Below are positions 35,504 to 47,062 of a stretch of DNA of 64,000 nucleotides, piece by piece. Numbering within the stretch: position 1 is the stretch's first letter; each line of letters begins with the position of its first letter. The position numbers and the translations under genes are program-made. The notes beneath the pieces are model-generated. The model searched no databases. It worked only from the letters and a program-made list of their open reading frames with translations, and was not told where the DNA came from. This DNA comes from Niebla homalea (Eukaryota > Ascomycota > Lecanoromycetes > Lecanorales > Ramalinaceae): the NCBI GenBank assembly GCA_019925105.1, contig JAHGAU010000002.1, positions 248,001 to 312,000 on the forward strand, written 5' to 3'.

Positions 35504-36407
35504 CACACGGCACGACCAACTCACGATCCATACCAGCATCTGAAGCAGCTGATGTCATTCCGATATTGGATTCAGACGTTTACGCTAGGCTGAGGCGAGG
35601 CTGGTGAATTATTCCAGGATTTGTGACACGGTGAGTACGGGATTGGGAAAAGGAGGGATTGCGGGTGACACAAGAGCATAATCAAACATTGTGGAAGATG
35701 TGTCCGCATCATCTGATTTAAAGTCAGCGATGAGCGCGTTGAAATGTTCGAATTGCCAAGATAGAATGACAACACGGATCAGAAAGTTGCGTATATGTAA
35801 TTGCTAATCAACCACCCATTGAAGAGAGTCATAAGCCGCGATAATTTCTCTTTGGGAAAATGCATCACAATAGTTGTGGAGGAGTTGAGGCGTGTGAGGT
35901 AGCGGGGAGGACTGTACCTTGAGAGTGATGAGAGACTCCGGAGCATGCCTCAATCTTTGGAGCATGCGATTGGTGTCGCATCATGCCAGACGCGAATCTG
36001 AAGAATAATAATGAAGGTTGGAGATAGAACGATGGTCGCGGGGCATAGCTAAATTGAAGAGGCGAGTCTTTGACTGTCTGGGCATCCAGAGAGGACTAAT
36101 CCGGGTCCATACGTCTCACAAGACTGGCAATGACCTGTTGTTCTTCTGAGCGTAGGAATTTGGAGAAAGCATGTGACGTCTGCGATGAACGAGAAAGTGA
36201 TGGGTTCTTATTGCCGAGCTCCGACCAAAGCTTTATTGCTTTCAAGGCCAAAAGCCTCGAGATCGGTCTCACGTCACAGCAAGGGATGGTTCCACCATGT
36301 AATGGTGTTGAAATGCAGAAATGGCGTCAGCCCAGCCGGCGCCGAAAGTAATTAGTCTAAGACCCAACGCTCTTCAAAATCAGGGCGAATCATCTGATGA
36401 AATTATT
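35504..36407. other. Intergenic, nothing recognised
   Basis: About 900 bases of mixed composition. I see no domain or intron-joined frame. Confidence 0.4.
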
Positions 36408-37613
36408 CTAATACCAAATGCTTCTAGTTCTATGATGAGGCATCACCTCTACATCGCGCGCTTCCATGTCCTTGATGGTATCGTACAAGAAAAAGTCAAT
36501 CAATATGGCATTGATGCGCTTATCCGAATGATCTTGCAGGATCTCGCGCCTGATCAGTTCGACGCACCAGATACTACAGCCTCGTAGTTGCATCTCCCAG
36601 GGATGGCCGCTTTCTATGGGTTTGAGGTGTCTGATGTGGGATTCGAGGGGAGGTGCGTAGGAAATGCAGCCGAGCGTGTGAAGCATTTGTGGTATTCGAT
36701 AGTCTACGCCGATCGGTCAGACAACTGAGTCAGCAAATTACGGGTTGGGAGAGGCGTACCTGCAAACATTGTGACTTGGTCGATGTCTGAGAAGAAGCCG
36801 TAGCTTTCACCTTCGAAGCAGGCCCAGAGATCTGCGACGAGAATTTGGGCGCGTTTGTCGAAGCGAACTCGTTGATCTTCGAAGTAATGGGCGTCATTGA
36901 AACATGAAAAATTCTTGGTAAGGAGATCTACGACGGTAGCCGCAGAGCCATTAGCTTCCTCCAAAATATGGACAAAGCTCCCATCGAACTGCTATAAGAG
37001 GTCAGCCTAATTGGTCTACAGAAGGGCAGCCAACGAGGATTACATCACAGAGGACTTGTCCAGCTTCCCGCAAGCATCGTATCCTCTCCTCGAGCATGGG
37101 CATTTGCTCAGAGGTTGAGGATCTAAAGACATTCCTCAGTAACTCGTCGCTACATATAACCTGATCATTCCAAAACGAAGGTGTGGTTATCGGTATACCG
37201 TCATCCAGTGCCCATCGGATCGCAGCAACCAGACTCCAGTATCCGCTCCATGTCCTCCCACGATATTCGACAGCATAAGCCTCGTCTTGCACCAGGCTAG
37301 ACGACCAAAAGCTGAAATTGAGAAGGTCCATAAGAAAGATGAAGCCAACTGTGCTGGCATCTTTCGCGTTGGGATGTAATTCATGAAGACTCCAGTTTCG
37401 CGTGCTGTACCCTTTCTCCTGCATCATATTATGTAATTTCGCAGCAGCCTCCTTGGTTCCTCGCATATCAATTGCAACATCTGTTGAATTATCGTAGACG
37501 TATTTCGCGTCCTCGAGTACCGTTATCTTTGGTGGAGTGTCCACGTGCCCATTGAGACCTAAACTTTTTCTCAATAATTCTAATAGGTCTTCATCTGGCT
37601 CGCTGTCTGACAT
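36408..37613 (-). CDS. Queuosine salvage protein (DUF2419 / Qng1)
   Basis: Three exons from ATG 37613. Exon 1 carries the acidic start MSDSEPDEDLLELL, then YWSLVAAIRWALDDGIPIT, TPSFWND, VFRSSTSEQMPMLEERIRCL and LREAGQVLCD. Exon 2 (donor GTAATC, acceptor ATAGCAG) carries FDGSFVHILEEANGSA and AQILVADLWACFEGESYGFF. Exon 3 (donor GTACGC, acceptor GCGTAG) carries DYRIPQMLHTLGCISY, QLRGCSIWCVELIRREI, ILIDFFLYDT and the terminal PHHRTRSIWY. This is the complete family profile of about 360 residues. The family is a queuosine/queuosine-5'-phosphate N-glycosylase-type hydrolase that frees queuine for insertion at tRNA position 34. Its presence implies a fungus that can salvage queuine. Confidence 0.92.
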
Positions 37614-38106
37614 GCTTGTTCAGTAGCGAGTATTGAGCAAAGTAAAAAACCCGAGACAGAGAAGCAACAAAGACTCGAATTTGCCTCCCACCACTTTCGT
37701 TACATTTAAATGCGGTTGCCCACTGTTCGCATCTAATCACCGAGGCAGACAGCAACTCAAAACATGCATGCATCGATACCAAATTGGAAAGACAGAATGA
37801 CTCCTAGTCACAAAAATTAGCCGAAGAAATAAGATGGTAATGCCAGGGGAAGGATGACGACTTTCTGTGGCTTGTATGCAAGGTCATACCACGCTACTTT
37901 AGTGTCAAGCAATAGAACCAATATTTAATTATTGCCGCGGCCGGGATTCCGCGCGCCAAAAAGATGTTGATGAGCATCATCGAGATGTGAATATCAAACC
38001 TCATATATCCTATTGGTCCTTCCTTTTTCCTTTCCTCTCGTTCTCACCTCGTGTAAGATAATCTATACCTTGGCAATGCGTTGCATATAACACTAGCTGG
38101 CCCATC
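37614..38106. other. Divergent promoter between the queuosine salvage gene and UBA2
   Basis: About 490 bases between two outward-facing starts. It is AT-rich near 37920. I see no gene within it. Confidence 0.45.
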
Positions 38107-40251
38107 ATGACAAGAGATCGATTTGCAAGGCAATCCCTTGGATCGTTGCATCGGAGGATCAAGGAGGTGAGATGGAATGATCCCTTTTACAATATCCTGT
38201 TGCTCACTTCTAATTGGTAGTCGCGGGTACTTCTTGTTGGCGCCGGCGGTATAGGATGTGAGCTTTTGAAGAACCTTGCCCTCACCGGCTTCGGTGAGAT
38301 CCACATCGTCGACCTAGACACCATAGATCTAAGCAACCTCAATCGTCAATTCCTCTTCAGGCATGAACATATCAAAAAGTCAAAAGCTCTGGTATGAAAT
38401 TCAACAACATCATCCCGAGCAGTGACTCACAAGGCGCATCCACAGGTCGCAAAAGAAAGTGCCGCAAAGTTCAATTCTCATGTCAAGCTCGAGGCGCATC
38501 ACGCGAATATAAAAGATCCGCAATTCAATGTTGATTGGTTCCAGCAATACAATCTGGTCTTCAACGCTCTGGATAACCTAGACGCGCGACGACATGTGAA
38601 CAAAATGTGCTTGGCGGCAAATGTGCCCCTGATCGAAAGTGGGACTACAGGCTTCAATGGCCAAGTGCAAGTCATCATCAAGGTACGACAAGTGACCGTC
38701 TCAAAATCATGTCTAAAAGTCGCAGGGCAAAACCGAATGCTACGACTGCAACACCAAAGAAGTGCCCAAGACCTTCCCCGTTTGTACGATAAGGAGTACA
38801 CCGAGTCAACCAATACATTGCATAGTATGGAGCAAGAGTTATCTCTTCACGTGAGCAGAATTTCCTCTCTTACCAGGATCTGACTGACATACTCGAGCGA
38901 AATCTTCGGCCATAGCGAAGACGAGGCACCAGAGTTTGACCATTCGGAAGATGCCGAGAACTGTGAGGCTCCTGGATTCGATGAGAGCGCTCATCCAGCT
39001 AATGATGCCCCAGCCAAGGAGATAGAAAATCTGCGACAAGAGGCGCAAGCCCTCAACAGCATACGTCAGTCAATGGGATCCGAGGAGTTTCCCCGAAAGG
39101 TGTTTGAGAAAGTATTCACAAATGACATCAATCGATTAAGGAGTATGGAGGACATGTGGAAAACGCGAAAGCGGCCAAACCCATTGGACTTCGACACTCT
39201 GACCCAAGCCTCCGCCAGCATCAGCTCCTCTATAGCATCCCACGACCAGCGCCCATGGACAGCAGAAGAGAACTTCGCCGTCTTCTGCGATAGCATGCGC
39301 AGGCTCAGCCATCGTCTGAAGCAATCGCAAGCCTCAGTCGCAGCGACCACCACCACTACCACCCAGCCCCCACCGCCCGTTCTCACCTTCGACAAAGACG
39401 ACGAAGATACCCTCGACTTCGTCGCCGCCAGCGCCAACCTCCGCTCCATCATATTCGCCATTGAGCCCAAATCGAAATTCGACATCAAACAAATGGCTGG
39501 CAACATTATCCCCGCCATCGCTACCACCAATGCCATGACCGCCGCATTGTGCGTCATGCAGGCGTTCAAAGTTCTGCGCGAAGATCTGGGCAAGGCGCGC
39601 ATGGTCTTCCTTGAGCGCTCGGGCGCAAGGGTCATCAACAGTGATACCCTTAAGCCCCCCAATCCAAATTGTACAATATGCGGTGTCACCTCCGCCAGAC
39701 TGACAATCGATCCCCATAGAGCAACCCTCAACCATCTGGTCGAAGACATCTTGAAAAAGCAACTTGGCTATACCGACGAACTGACCATCAACTCCGAAGC
39801 CGGCACACTTTACGACCCGGACCTCGACGACAATCTCCACAAGAAATTCGGTGAGGTCGGCGTCAAGGCGGATAGCTTCCTCACCGTCGTTGACGACGAT
39901 GATGAGGAGCCGCACGTCAATCTCTCTCTATCCATCTCTGAAAAGTCACTCCCTGCAGACCAACCTCCTATCTCCTTCCCCACCACCACAATCGTACCTC
40001 GGAAGACGGCGCCACTTGCGCCCCTCATCAACGGCAACACGACCACCAATGGCCACATCTCCACCGCTCCAGCTGCGACGAAGCGGAAACGAAGTCTTTC
40101 ACCCACAGAAGACTCCTTCGACGCCACGCCCAACAAGAAAGGCAAGATCCAGAAAATGGGCGATCTGCAGCTTCATGACAACGCACCTGCGACGATGGTG
40201 ATTGAGGACAAAGGCGGGAGCGACGGGGCGATCGTGATTGAGGACGACTAA
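38107..40251 (+). CDS. uba2: SUMO-activating enzyme subunit 2 (UBA2)
   Basis: ATG 38107 starts [14 protein letters not shown]. Exons 38107-38166 and 38221-38391 give [20 protein letters not shown], the ATP-binding Rossmann loop, and [16 protein letters not shown]. The exon from 38446 gives [16 protein letters not shown] and [16 protein letters not shown]. The next shows the zinc pair C-YDC and the catalytic cysteine in [20 protein letters not shown]. Introns near 38683-38725 and 38851-38897 bring the frame to [10 protein letters not shown]-terminal parts include [24 protein letters not shown] (second zinc pair), a ubiquitin-like domain and a Lys/Arg-rich nuclear tail (KRKRSLSP). It forms the heterodimeric E1 with Aos1 and loads SUMO. 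An acidic VIVIEDD-like end suggests a SUMO-interacting motif. Confidence 0.93.
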
Positions 40252-40708
40252 GCAGCTGCATCACATCTCCGTCAACTCAATTGATGTGGAGGAGTCAGGA
40301 GTGGGGAGGAGGAGAACCAAACATTTTCCGTCATCAATGCTGCATTTTTTTGAGGAGGACAGAAGAAGTTTTCCGAAAGCGATGGCGCTCATCTACTTTT
40401 TTCGATGGCAAAGGCGAAATGGTCAGGGCTTTTTTACAAATGGTCCGACACTGGAGGGGGCGCTGCCGTGATATACATAATACCAATGCCGCCACAGCTT
40501 CCTCCGCTGCAGATTTCTTGTATATTCGTGGAGGAAGGGGGGGGCATCTGGTTGGTTTCTAAGGGCACAGCAGGATTCCAAGGACAGCTTTTTAAAAATC
40601 TCTCATGTCGATTGGCGCGAGCGTTGCTCTTGAGGCAAGCCTTCATAGAAGCCAATCCAGCGGGTGGATTCACCCAATGCAAGCCATCATCCTTCCACAA
40701 TCTTTCCG
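40252..40708. other. Convergent spacer between UBA2 and DBR1
   Basis: About 456 bases holding both 3' UTRs. Open frames across it are antisense or random, and no motif is seen. Confidence 0.45.
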
Positions 40709-42531
40709 TCACCGCCTCCCCTTTCCCCTTCCCCTTCCCCCTCTACCCCCACCACCTCCTCCCCTGCCACTGCCACCCGAATGCCGTTCCACCCCACCCG
40801 CCGCCTGGATCAACTCCTCCTTCTTCCTCCTGGCCTCCGCCCTCTCCTGCTCCGGGGCATCGAACCAATCCTTGATCCCCAGCATCGCGCAGAAGGCCTT
40901 GGTCTGCGGGTTCGTATACTCCCGCGGCTGCTGCCTGCCCGCGTTCCGGATGTCGCCGCCGTTGTAGGGCGGTGCCGTCATCTCGAAGTTCTTCGGCACC
41001 TTCAACCTGTCGGGCTCGACCAGATTCTTCTGCACCCACTCTCGCTGCTCGGCGATCAGCGGCATGTATGCCGCTTCACCCGGATTCGGTGGGGACGGGA
41101 GATGGGGGTCGGAGTCGCCGAAGACGCGGAGGATGGAGAGCCATTCTGGGTCGTAGGCGAGTCGGGGGAGATGGTGGGTCGCTGGGATGGAGGGGGGAGA
41201 TGTCGAGGATCTGGAGGAATTTGCGGTGGGGAAGGCATTTGTCGAGGGCGAGGAAATTGGTGATCTTGTTGGTGATGGTGGGAGGATGGGGGAGTTGCGG
41301 TGGTGGGGGGGCGGACCTGAGCTTTGAGCTGTGGGGCGGGTGAAAGAGGCAGGGAGGCGGGCGCGGAGGGCGTCTGGGACGGAGGAGGTCGTTGAAGAAG
41401 GCTGGTGATCGGTGTGGGGTGGTTGATTACTGGGTTCGATAGATGGGGCAGCGCAGCTTTCTTGTTCAATTGGGTTGGTGGGTAGTGAGGCAGAAGTCTG
41501 CTCACCGATCAATTTGGTAGGTGGTGCTGATATTGGGTGGTCGGCATCTTCATCCATGTCCAGGTCCAGGTCGATTTCGTCGCTATTCTTGATTGGCGCA
41601 GAAGGGGCCGTTGAGTTTGCTGCTGTTGCAACCCCATCACTAGGAACTTCTTTGGTTCCGTCAAAGACCCTACTGCTCTGAGCTCCATGGTTGGATAGAC
41701 TATCTTTCTCCTCCTGACTGTAGTCCACCACGGCAGCGAATTTGCAATGTAGATGTGCTGAAAACCAATGGGGCGGTCTTAAACGATCCATGACGTACTT
41801 TGCAGCAGCGCTCCCCAGCTGTCCAGCTTTTGCATCTGCTTCGAACAGATCCTTCTTCTTGAACAGCGCTTTATGATCTCCCTTCCACTCTATGCCCCTC
41901 GGCCAATCATGGCTGATTCCCACATCAAGCTGCTCTCTCAACAATAACAACTTCCTCACATCGATCTCTCTCACACTGTATGCGCTCTTCACCTCATTCC
42001 TGTCGTATGGAAGCCGCTCGAAATGCGGTTTGGTGTAATTGTAGCCCTTCCATATCCCACTCATAGCCCCAATCCTTAGATCACCAAATCGTAGGACGTT
42101 GGCCGCGCCCAAATAGTAAATTTTGGGAGCAACCCAGCCTCCGTAGTAGAGTTCGCGCAGATGAGAGCTGGCTTCATGGTTCCCTCCAACGAACAGTGTG
42201 AGGTACGGCGCCGTGCGTTTGCCGCTGTAGTACTCGTGGAAGTCGCCTATTGAACGATATTTCTGAGGCACGGACATGCAGTTGAGGTCATATGAGTTGC
42301 GGACTGCCTGGTGCTGTCAGAGATCCCCCCGGAAAGCGCTCAGGGTTCAGCACTGACCTGGAAATCACCGCCTATGATGAGAAGATCGATACCCTTCCAG
42401 CCATTGACCTGGCATGATTTTTTGATGGAGGAGTAGATGGCATGCAAGGTTCCATGACCCTGTGACCTGTGAGCTTCAAAGAGATATGCAGAGCAAGGCC
42501 AACTCACGCAGCCTTCAACTGCAATTCTCAT
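40709..42531 (-). CDS. dbr1: RNA lariat debranching enzyme (DBR1)
   Basis: ATG 42531 starts MRIAVEGC; after an intron (GTGAGT ... TCACAG) comes GHGTLHAIYSSI, then GIDLLIIGGDFQ. A second intron leads to AVRNSYDLNCMSVPQKYRSI. Metallophosphoesterase motifs are GGDFQ, FVGGNHEAS and SHDWPRG, with HWFSAHLHCKF near residue 230 as the distal histidine block. DBR1-specific features include the GHG in place of the usual D-x-H and the cysteine at position 8. The remaining ~300 residues are a Pro/Ser-rich variable region and a C-terminal domain (DPEWLSILRVFGDSDPHLP, then ALKIDE-like IKDWF). The end is Gly/Arg-rich, suggesting RNA binding. It hydrolyses 2'-5' bonds of excised introns in the nucleus. Confidence 0.92.
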
Positions 42532-43036
42532 GATTGAATATTCAATGGTTCGAGCGCCATGCTCCTTTCACAAGCAATTGTCGAACATGTTGATCATATT
42601 GAAGCCCGGGAAACTGACCATGTCAGCAGGCAAATTTTCAGGCTGGATCCTAGAAACCAGCAATCGCAATGCCCACAAATGACAACCCAGAAGCTACGGT
42701 TGAGTGTCAGAGCGAAGAAATTTGGGTCAACAGTCATTAGCATATTCAAAATAGATGTCGCTCCCTTGGCATTTCGATTCCACCTTCAGCCCAAGTTTCT
42801 GTATAGTACTTGTGATATCTCGATCAGATCAGCTTCTTCTGGATATCTGAGGGCCTAGAATGGATCAGGAACCAAAAATCAAGTATCTTGATTTTTGAAG
42901 GGCGCAAATGTTGGTATGCGGAAATGCCAAGGAAGCGACATCGATTTTGAATGTGCTAAGACGCGTTTCATGGCGTCTGTCAGTATCAGAAGAGGAGTTG
43001 CATGTCCCATCTTCAACATCGATCGCGATCAGCGAA
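42532..43036. other. Divergent promoter between DBR1 and ORC6
   Basis: About 505 bases between two outward-facing genes. No further gene is seen. Confidence 0.45.
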
Positions 43037-44286
43037 ATGGATCGAGCCATTAATCAAGCTCTCCATGGTCTAGTACCAACGATCTCTGGCTCATTGCCAC
43101 CTGAAGTCGTCAATTTGGCCACCTCACTACTTGCCCAGTCGCGCAATAAAGCAAGCAACTTGAAAGCTGAGGAAGAGATTGCACGGACTTATGCTTGTGC
43201 CAATCTGGCTTGTGAGAGGTCTGTCAAGTTACGGTGTACGATCATGGATTTGTAGCTTATTTATGAAGGCTGAAACAACGTCTTTCGCTTCCAAAAATCG
43301 AACCCCGGCCGCCATGTCCACCAAGGACATATCAACATTTGTATAGATATCTTGATAGTCAGCTAAGTGTGAATTCAAGGGCTAGGGTGAGATCCGAGAG
43401 AGATGGTGCTCGGAATCCGGCAACCGTTCCATCGCCCTTGAAGAATGTCACAACTTCTAAGCCAACCCCACCTAAACGATCACAGCAAAGGACGCCTTTG
43501 TCATCGAGGAGAAACGCGTCGCAGCGCTTATCTAGGAGAGTAGATGTTCCGCAATGGACTATGCCAGTCATCCGTAAGCTCTGTACTCGAATGGGAGCAC
43601 CAGCAGCCCCACACCACATTTATGCTGGTGTCTCCTCGGTATTATCGACGACTAGAGATCAAAGTAACAGCACCGAGTCTGCGTTAGACATCGAGCTGCC
43701 AGCATTGATCATTTCTGTCTTTTTTTTCGTTACCTCTCGCTTGTCTGGGCGACAGATCGCACCCACAGAACTTTCAACCCAAATAAATATCGGTCTTCAG
43801 GTGTTGCATGAGAATCTTCCAATTGATGTCGCTAGAGATGGCATCGATGAGTTGTTGGTCAACAACCACATGCGCCTGGTGGCTACCCGCAAATGGGTGG
43901 AAATGGATTGGTTCCAAAACATTAGGGTGGGATCCGGACTGGGCCTTGAAGTGAATATTGAATATCCAGGACAGATGCAAGCCCCTGGTCTTCGTGGTGG
44001 CGATGCCGAAGATGAAGTACATAGCCACGTCGACGCGGAGACTGATGACGCTAGCCCAGTAATCCTGTCAAGAAGGAACTTGAATGAGGATCGCTTTGAG
44101 GGTCAAACGGAATGCCTTCGACCTGGTTTAGGAACCATGATGCAAGAGGCCGTCCACTACTTGAGCGAGGATCACCGGCGAGAGTTTGCGGAATGGAAGG
44201 CGGATGTTCTAGAAGAGATTCGCCAAAAGAAGCAAGCGAATACATCCGAATCAGCAGCCGTCAACCCTGTTTCATCAAATCCATGA
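43037..44286 (+). CDS. orc6: Origin recognition complex subunit 6
   Basis: Exons 43037-43218 and 43269-44286 (GTCTGT ... ATGAAG) encode 399 residues; the join forms CERLKQRLSLPKIEPRPPCP. The N-terminal cyclin-like (TFIIB-type) fold shows MDRAINQALHGLVPTISG, PPEVVNLATSLLAQSRNKAS, LKAEEEIARTYACANLACER and YRYLDSQL. A basic linker precedes a second helical block with YAGVSSVL, LPALIISVFFFVTSRLSG and VNNHMRLVATRKWVEMDWF. This is the fungal ORC6 arrangement. It helps load Mcm2-7 at replication origins. The donor GTCTGT is uncommon but gives the only conserved join. The last 26 coding bases overlap the antisense gene's end. Confidence 0.88.
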
Positions 44287-44851
44287 GATCAAGACAAAAA
44301 CCAGCCTCAGTGCCCAAATCCTGCTTTGACTTCTGGAGCAAGGTCTGGAGTCCGCCCTGCTTGCGGGTTTTGGCACGTTGTTTACTACTCTGATTTGGAT
44401 TGGAAGGTTTCTCTGAGCTGCCAGATCTGGGATTGCCCAGGGATATCATTCTCTCGGGTTCCAAAACGGGTTGCGCCAAAAATTGTCTTTTCACAGGCTC
44501 AAGAGGCACTTTTTTGTACTTATGGCAGGCTAAACAAGTAGTCTTGATACTTTTGGTTACCGGCCCAGCGCCCAGCATCTTTGCCCTTTTCTGGGCCTTC
44601 GATTTGCGCGACGTTTTGTCCGAATTTCGTGAAGACTCAGTGCGAACCTGCGAAGTCACACCGGGTAATAGAATTGTGCCGCAAGCTTGACATGCTTGAA
44701 TTTGGTCGTTTCGGTTCCTTTTCACAGTTTCTTGATTGTGAGAATTCCGTTGAAGAATCAGGTGAGCCGATGTCGAAGCTGATTCAAGGGCGTAATACTG
44801 AGCAGCACGGCTCAGAAAGTTGAGCCTGGCTCTCCCTGAATCAAGCGCCAT
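44261..44851 (-). CDS. Rpp21/Rpr2/Snm1-type RNase P/MRP protein subunit
   Basis: A single exon of 196 residues from ATG 44851. LNFLSRAAQYYALES begins the family's helical N-terminus. Two cysteine pairs, C-QAC (in QACQACGTILLPG) and C-LAC (in TTCLACHKYKKVP), form the rubredoxin-like zinc ribbon of the Rpr2 domain. The rest is basic and disordered, as expected for an RNA-binding subunit. Yeast Snm1 belongs to RNase MRP and Rpr2 to RNase P; filamentous fungi usually have one or two such genes and I cannot tell which this is. Its stop codon lies inside the last codons of ORC6 on the other strand. Confidence 0.8.
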   Translation of the reverse strand: MALDSGRARLNFLSRAAQYYALESASTSAHLILQRNSHNQETVKRNRNDQIQACQACGTILLPGVTSQVRTESSRNSDKTSRKSKAQKRAKMLGAGPVTKSIKTTCLACHKYKKVPLEPVKRQFLAQPVLEPERMISLGNPRSGSSEKPSNPNQSSKQRAKTRKQGGLQTLLQKSKQDLGTEAGFCLDLMDLMKQG

Positions 44852-45156
44852 GATTGCTGGGACGAATAATCATGATATTCATGGATGACAATTGATGGAT
44901 GACAAAGAAAGGATGAGGTCCCGCCGGCGGATCCTCGGCAAAACATTATCCCGATAAGGTCAGAGCTGGAGCAAGGTATCAATTCTACCCGTTCTTGCAA
45001 TTGGCCTTTTTGGGCCAAGAACAGTCCTGTCATGCGATGAGTCCAACGATACTGCATAAACCTTTTTACGATAGGATCCCAAATCCAATTCTTTGGTGTC
45101 CTGAGCACTTGCGAGATCATGATAAGGAGGAGCAAGTATAGGACAAATCAGCGGAA
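44852..45156. other. Divergent promoter, 305 bases
   Basis: It lies between the RNase P/MRP subunit (-) and the MFS gene (+). No further gene is seen. Confidence 0.45.
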
Positions 45157-47062
45157 ATGACCAAGATGCACTCCCTCCACAAGCTGCCAACCCAGCAGTT
45201 GCTCATCCTCTCGATATCTCATTTTGCGGAGTCCGTTGCCTTGACCTCCGTCTTGCCATATTTTCCAGAAATGATTGAAAGTTTCGACATACCTGAGGAT
45301 GACGTAGCGAAGTGGGCAGGGATTACCTCTGCAGTCTTCTTCCTCAGCCAAGCTGCCACGGGAATCGTGGTAGGAAACTCTTCTTATCCGTTATTTTTTG
45401 TATCTCACTTCCAAAAAAAATGGATGCTAAGCAGGAATTCCATAGTGGGGGCAAGCCTCGGATCGGTTTGGCAGGAAGCCAGTACAGATGATTGACATGG
45501 TTTGTGTAATGTCAACCAGTCTGCTCTTCGGCTTCTCGAGATCCATTTTGTGGGCCATCATTGCTCGGTCTTTGGCCGGGGCAAGTAGTGGGAATGTTGG
45601 AACAGTAAGGACTATGGTGGCAGAAATGGTCCCATTCAAAGAGTTACAGCCAAGAGCATTTTCAATCATGCCATTGGTCTGGACGATTGGGAGCAGCGTC
45701 GGCCCTGGACTCGGAGGTGCTCTTGCCAAACCTGCTGTTAAATATCCCAATCTGTTCGGACAGAGAATGGTCTTTGAGAGATACCCATTCATTCTCCCTA
45801 ACCTCGTGGCCGCAAGCCTCTGTCTCGTTGTCTTATTTGTTTGGTCCTTGTTTTTTAAGGAGACATTAAGCACTAAGAAGGCCAAGCCCAGGTGGCCGCT
45901 TGAGGAGGAGCAAGCAGCTTCTTTGTTGGAGCATTCGCACACGTCCTCGGTCGCATCAGTGGGTAACAGGATCGAATCCCAAGAATACCGTGATCCGATC
46001 CCTTCGTCCGTCTCAACATATCGGGAGGTCTTCTCACGCCAATCTAACATTAATCTTCTAACGTATACCTTGCTGGCCCTTCACTCCATGGCCTTCGATC
46101 AGCTACTACCTATTTTCATGCACTATCCTCCGCAGGCTGACCGCTCATCAAACCCAAATGTCCACCTACCATTCAAGTTCACTGGCGGATTCGGCATTAA
46201 TTCCGATCGCATTGGCCTTTTGTTCACTATCTATGGTATAGTTGGGATGTGCGTTCAATTCTTTGCCTTTGTGAGTCACTTCCAAATATTCCTTTACCTG
46301 TTCTTTCCATTTTCACATCTCGAAGGCAGATTTTAAGACTGCTTGATCTCTACTCTTATACAAGCATTACCTTATCACTCGACATTCACATGCTAGAAGA
46401 GTATGGCTAAACCAAAATGTGTCAAGCCACCGCTAGCTCGCCGCTACGGAGTCCTGCCTTGTCTCAAATTCGTCACCGCTATGTTTCCCCTTGTCTACCT
46501 ACTTACGCCCTTCACGGCCCTCCTACCTACGACTAGGACACAACTGATAGGCATATTCATTGTCATGTTTTTTAAATGTTGGGCGACCAAATTCGCACTT
46601 CCATGCACCTGGGTACTTCTCACCAACAGTGCGGTCAGCCTACGCATCCTCGGAACATTGAACGGTGTCGCTACGAGCATCAGTGCCCTAGGGCGGGCAG
46701 CTGGGCCTACTATCGGAGGCTGGACATTCAGCACCGGCGTGCGCAAGGGCTATGGGTTGCTGCCGTGGTGGATCTTAGCTGTATTCGCTCTCCTCGGAGC
46801 AATCGTACCATGGTGGCTCGTGGAGATGGAAGGCTTCGGAGGCGACGACGAGAGTGACGGTGCAGACAGTGAGGCCGAAGCGGTACTGCCCACAGACGAC
46901 GCAGAAGAAAGCTTTCAGGCTGCTCCCATTGGCGGTGGTCCTCTTGCCGAAAATGGTGAAGAGGCTGACGAACCCTTGGTTGAGGTCTCCATTCGCCCAA
47001 AGTCTTCATCTATGATAAGGGATCACAGCGAGACCATGTCCGTCCAGCCTACATCGGGGTGA
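45157..47062 (+). CDS. MFS transporter (DHA1, yeast YCR023C-like)
   Basis: Exons 45157-45369, 45446-46270 and 46427-47062 give 557 residues. The first join (GTAGGA ... CCATAG) restores MFS motif A as WGQASDRFGRKP between helices 2 and 3. The second joins VQFFAF to PPLARRYGVLPCLK. Intron 2 has a nearer AG at 46394-46395, but it breaks the frame; the acceptor GTCAAG is the one that keeps it. Helix 4/5 has IARSLAGASSGNVGTVRTM and PLVWTIGSSVGPGLGG (motif C-like). Between helices 6 and 7 lies a polar loop, and the C-terminus is a ~100-residue acidic tail. Vacuolar or plasma membrane location and substrate are not known. Confidence 0.88.

Noticed and set aside
39066..40145. Long reverse-strand frames opposite UBA2
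   Set aside because: They are antisense shadows of a well-supported gene and have no domain.
43295..43325. Sequence resembling a tRNA T-arm on the reverse strand
   Set aside because: It is the conserved ORC6 segment KIEPRPPCPPR; no tRNA fold surrounds it.
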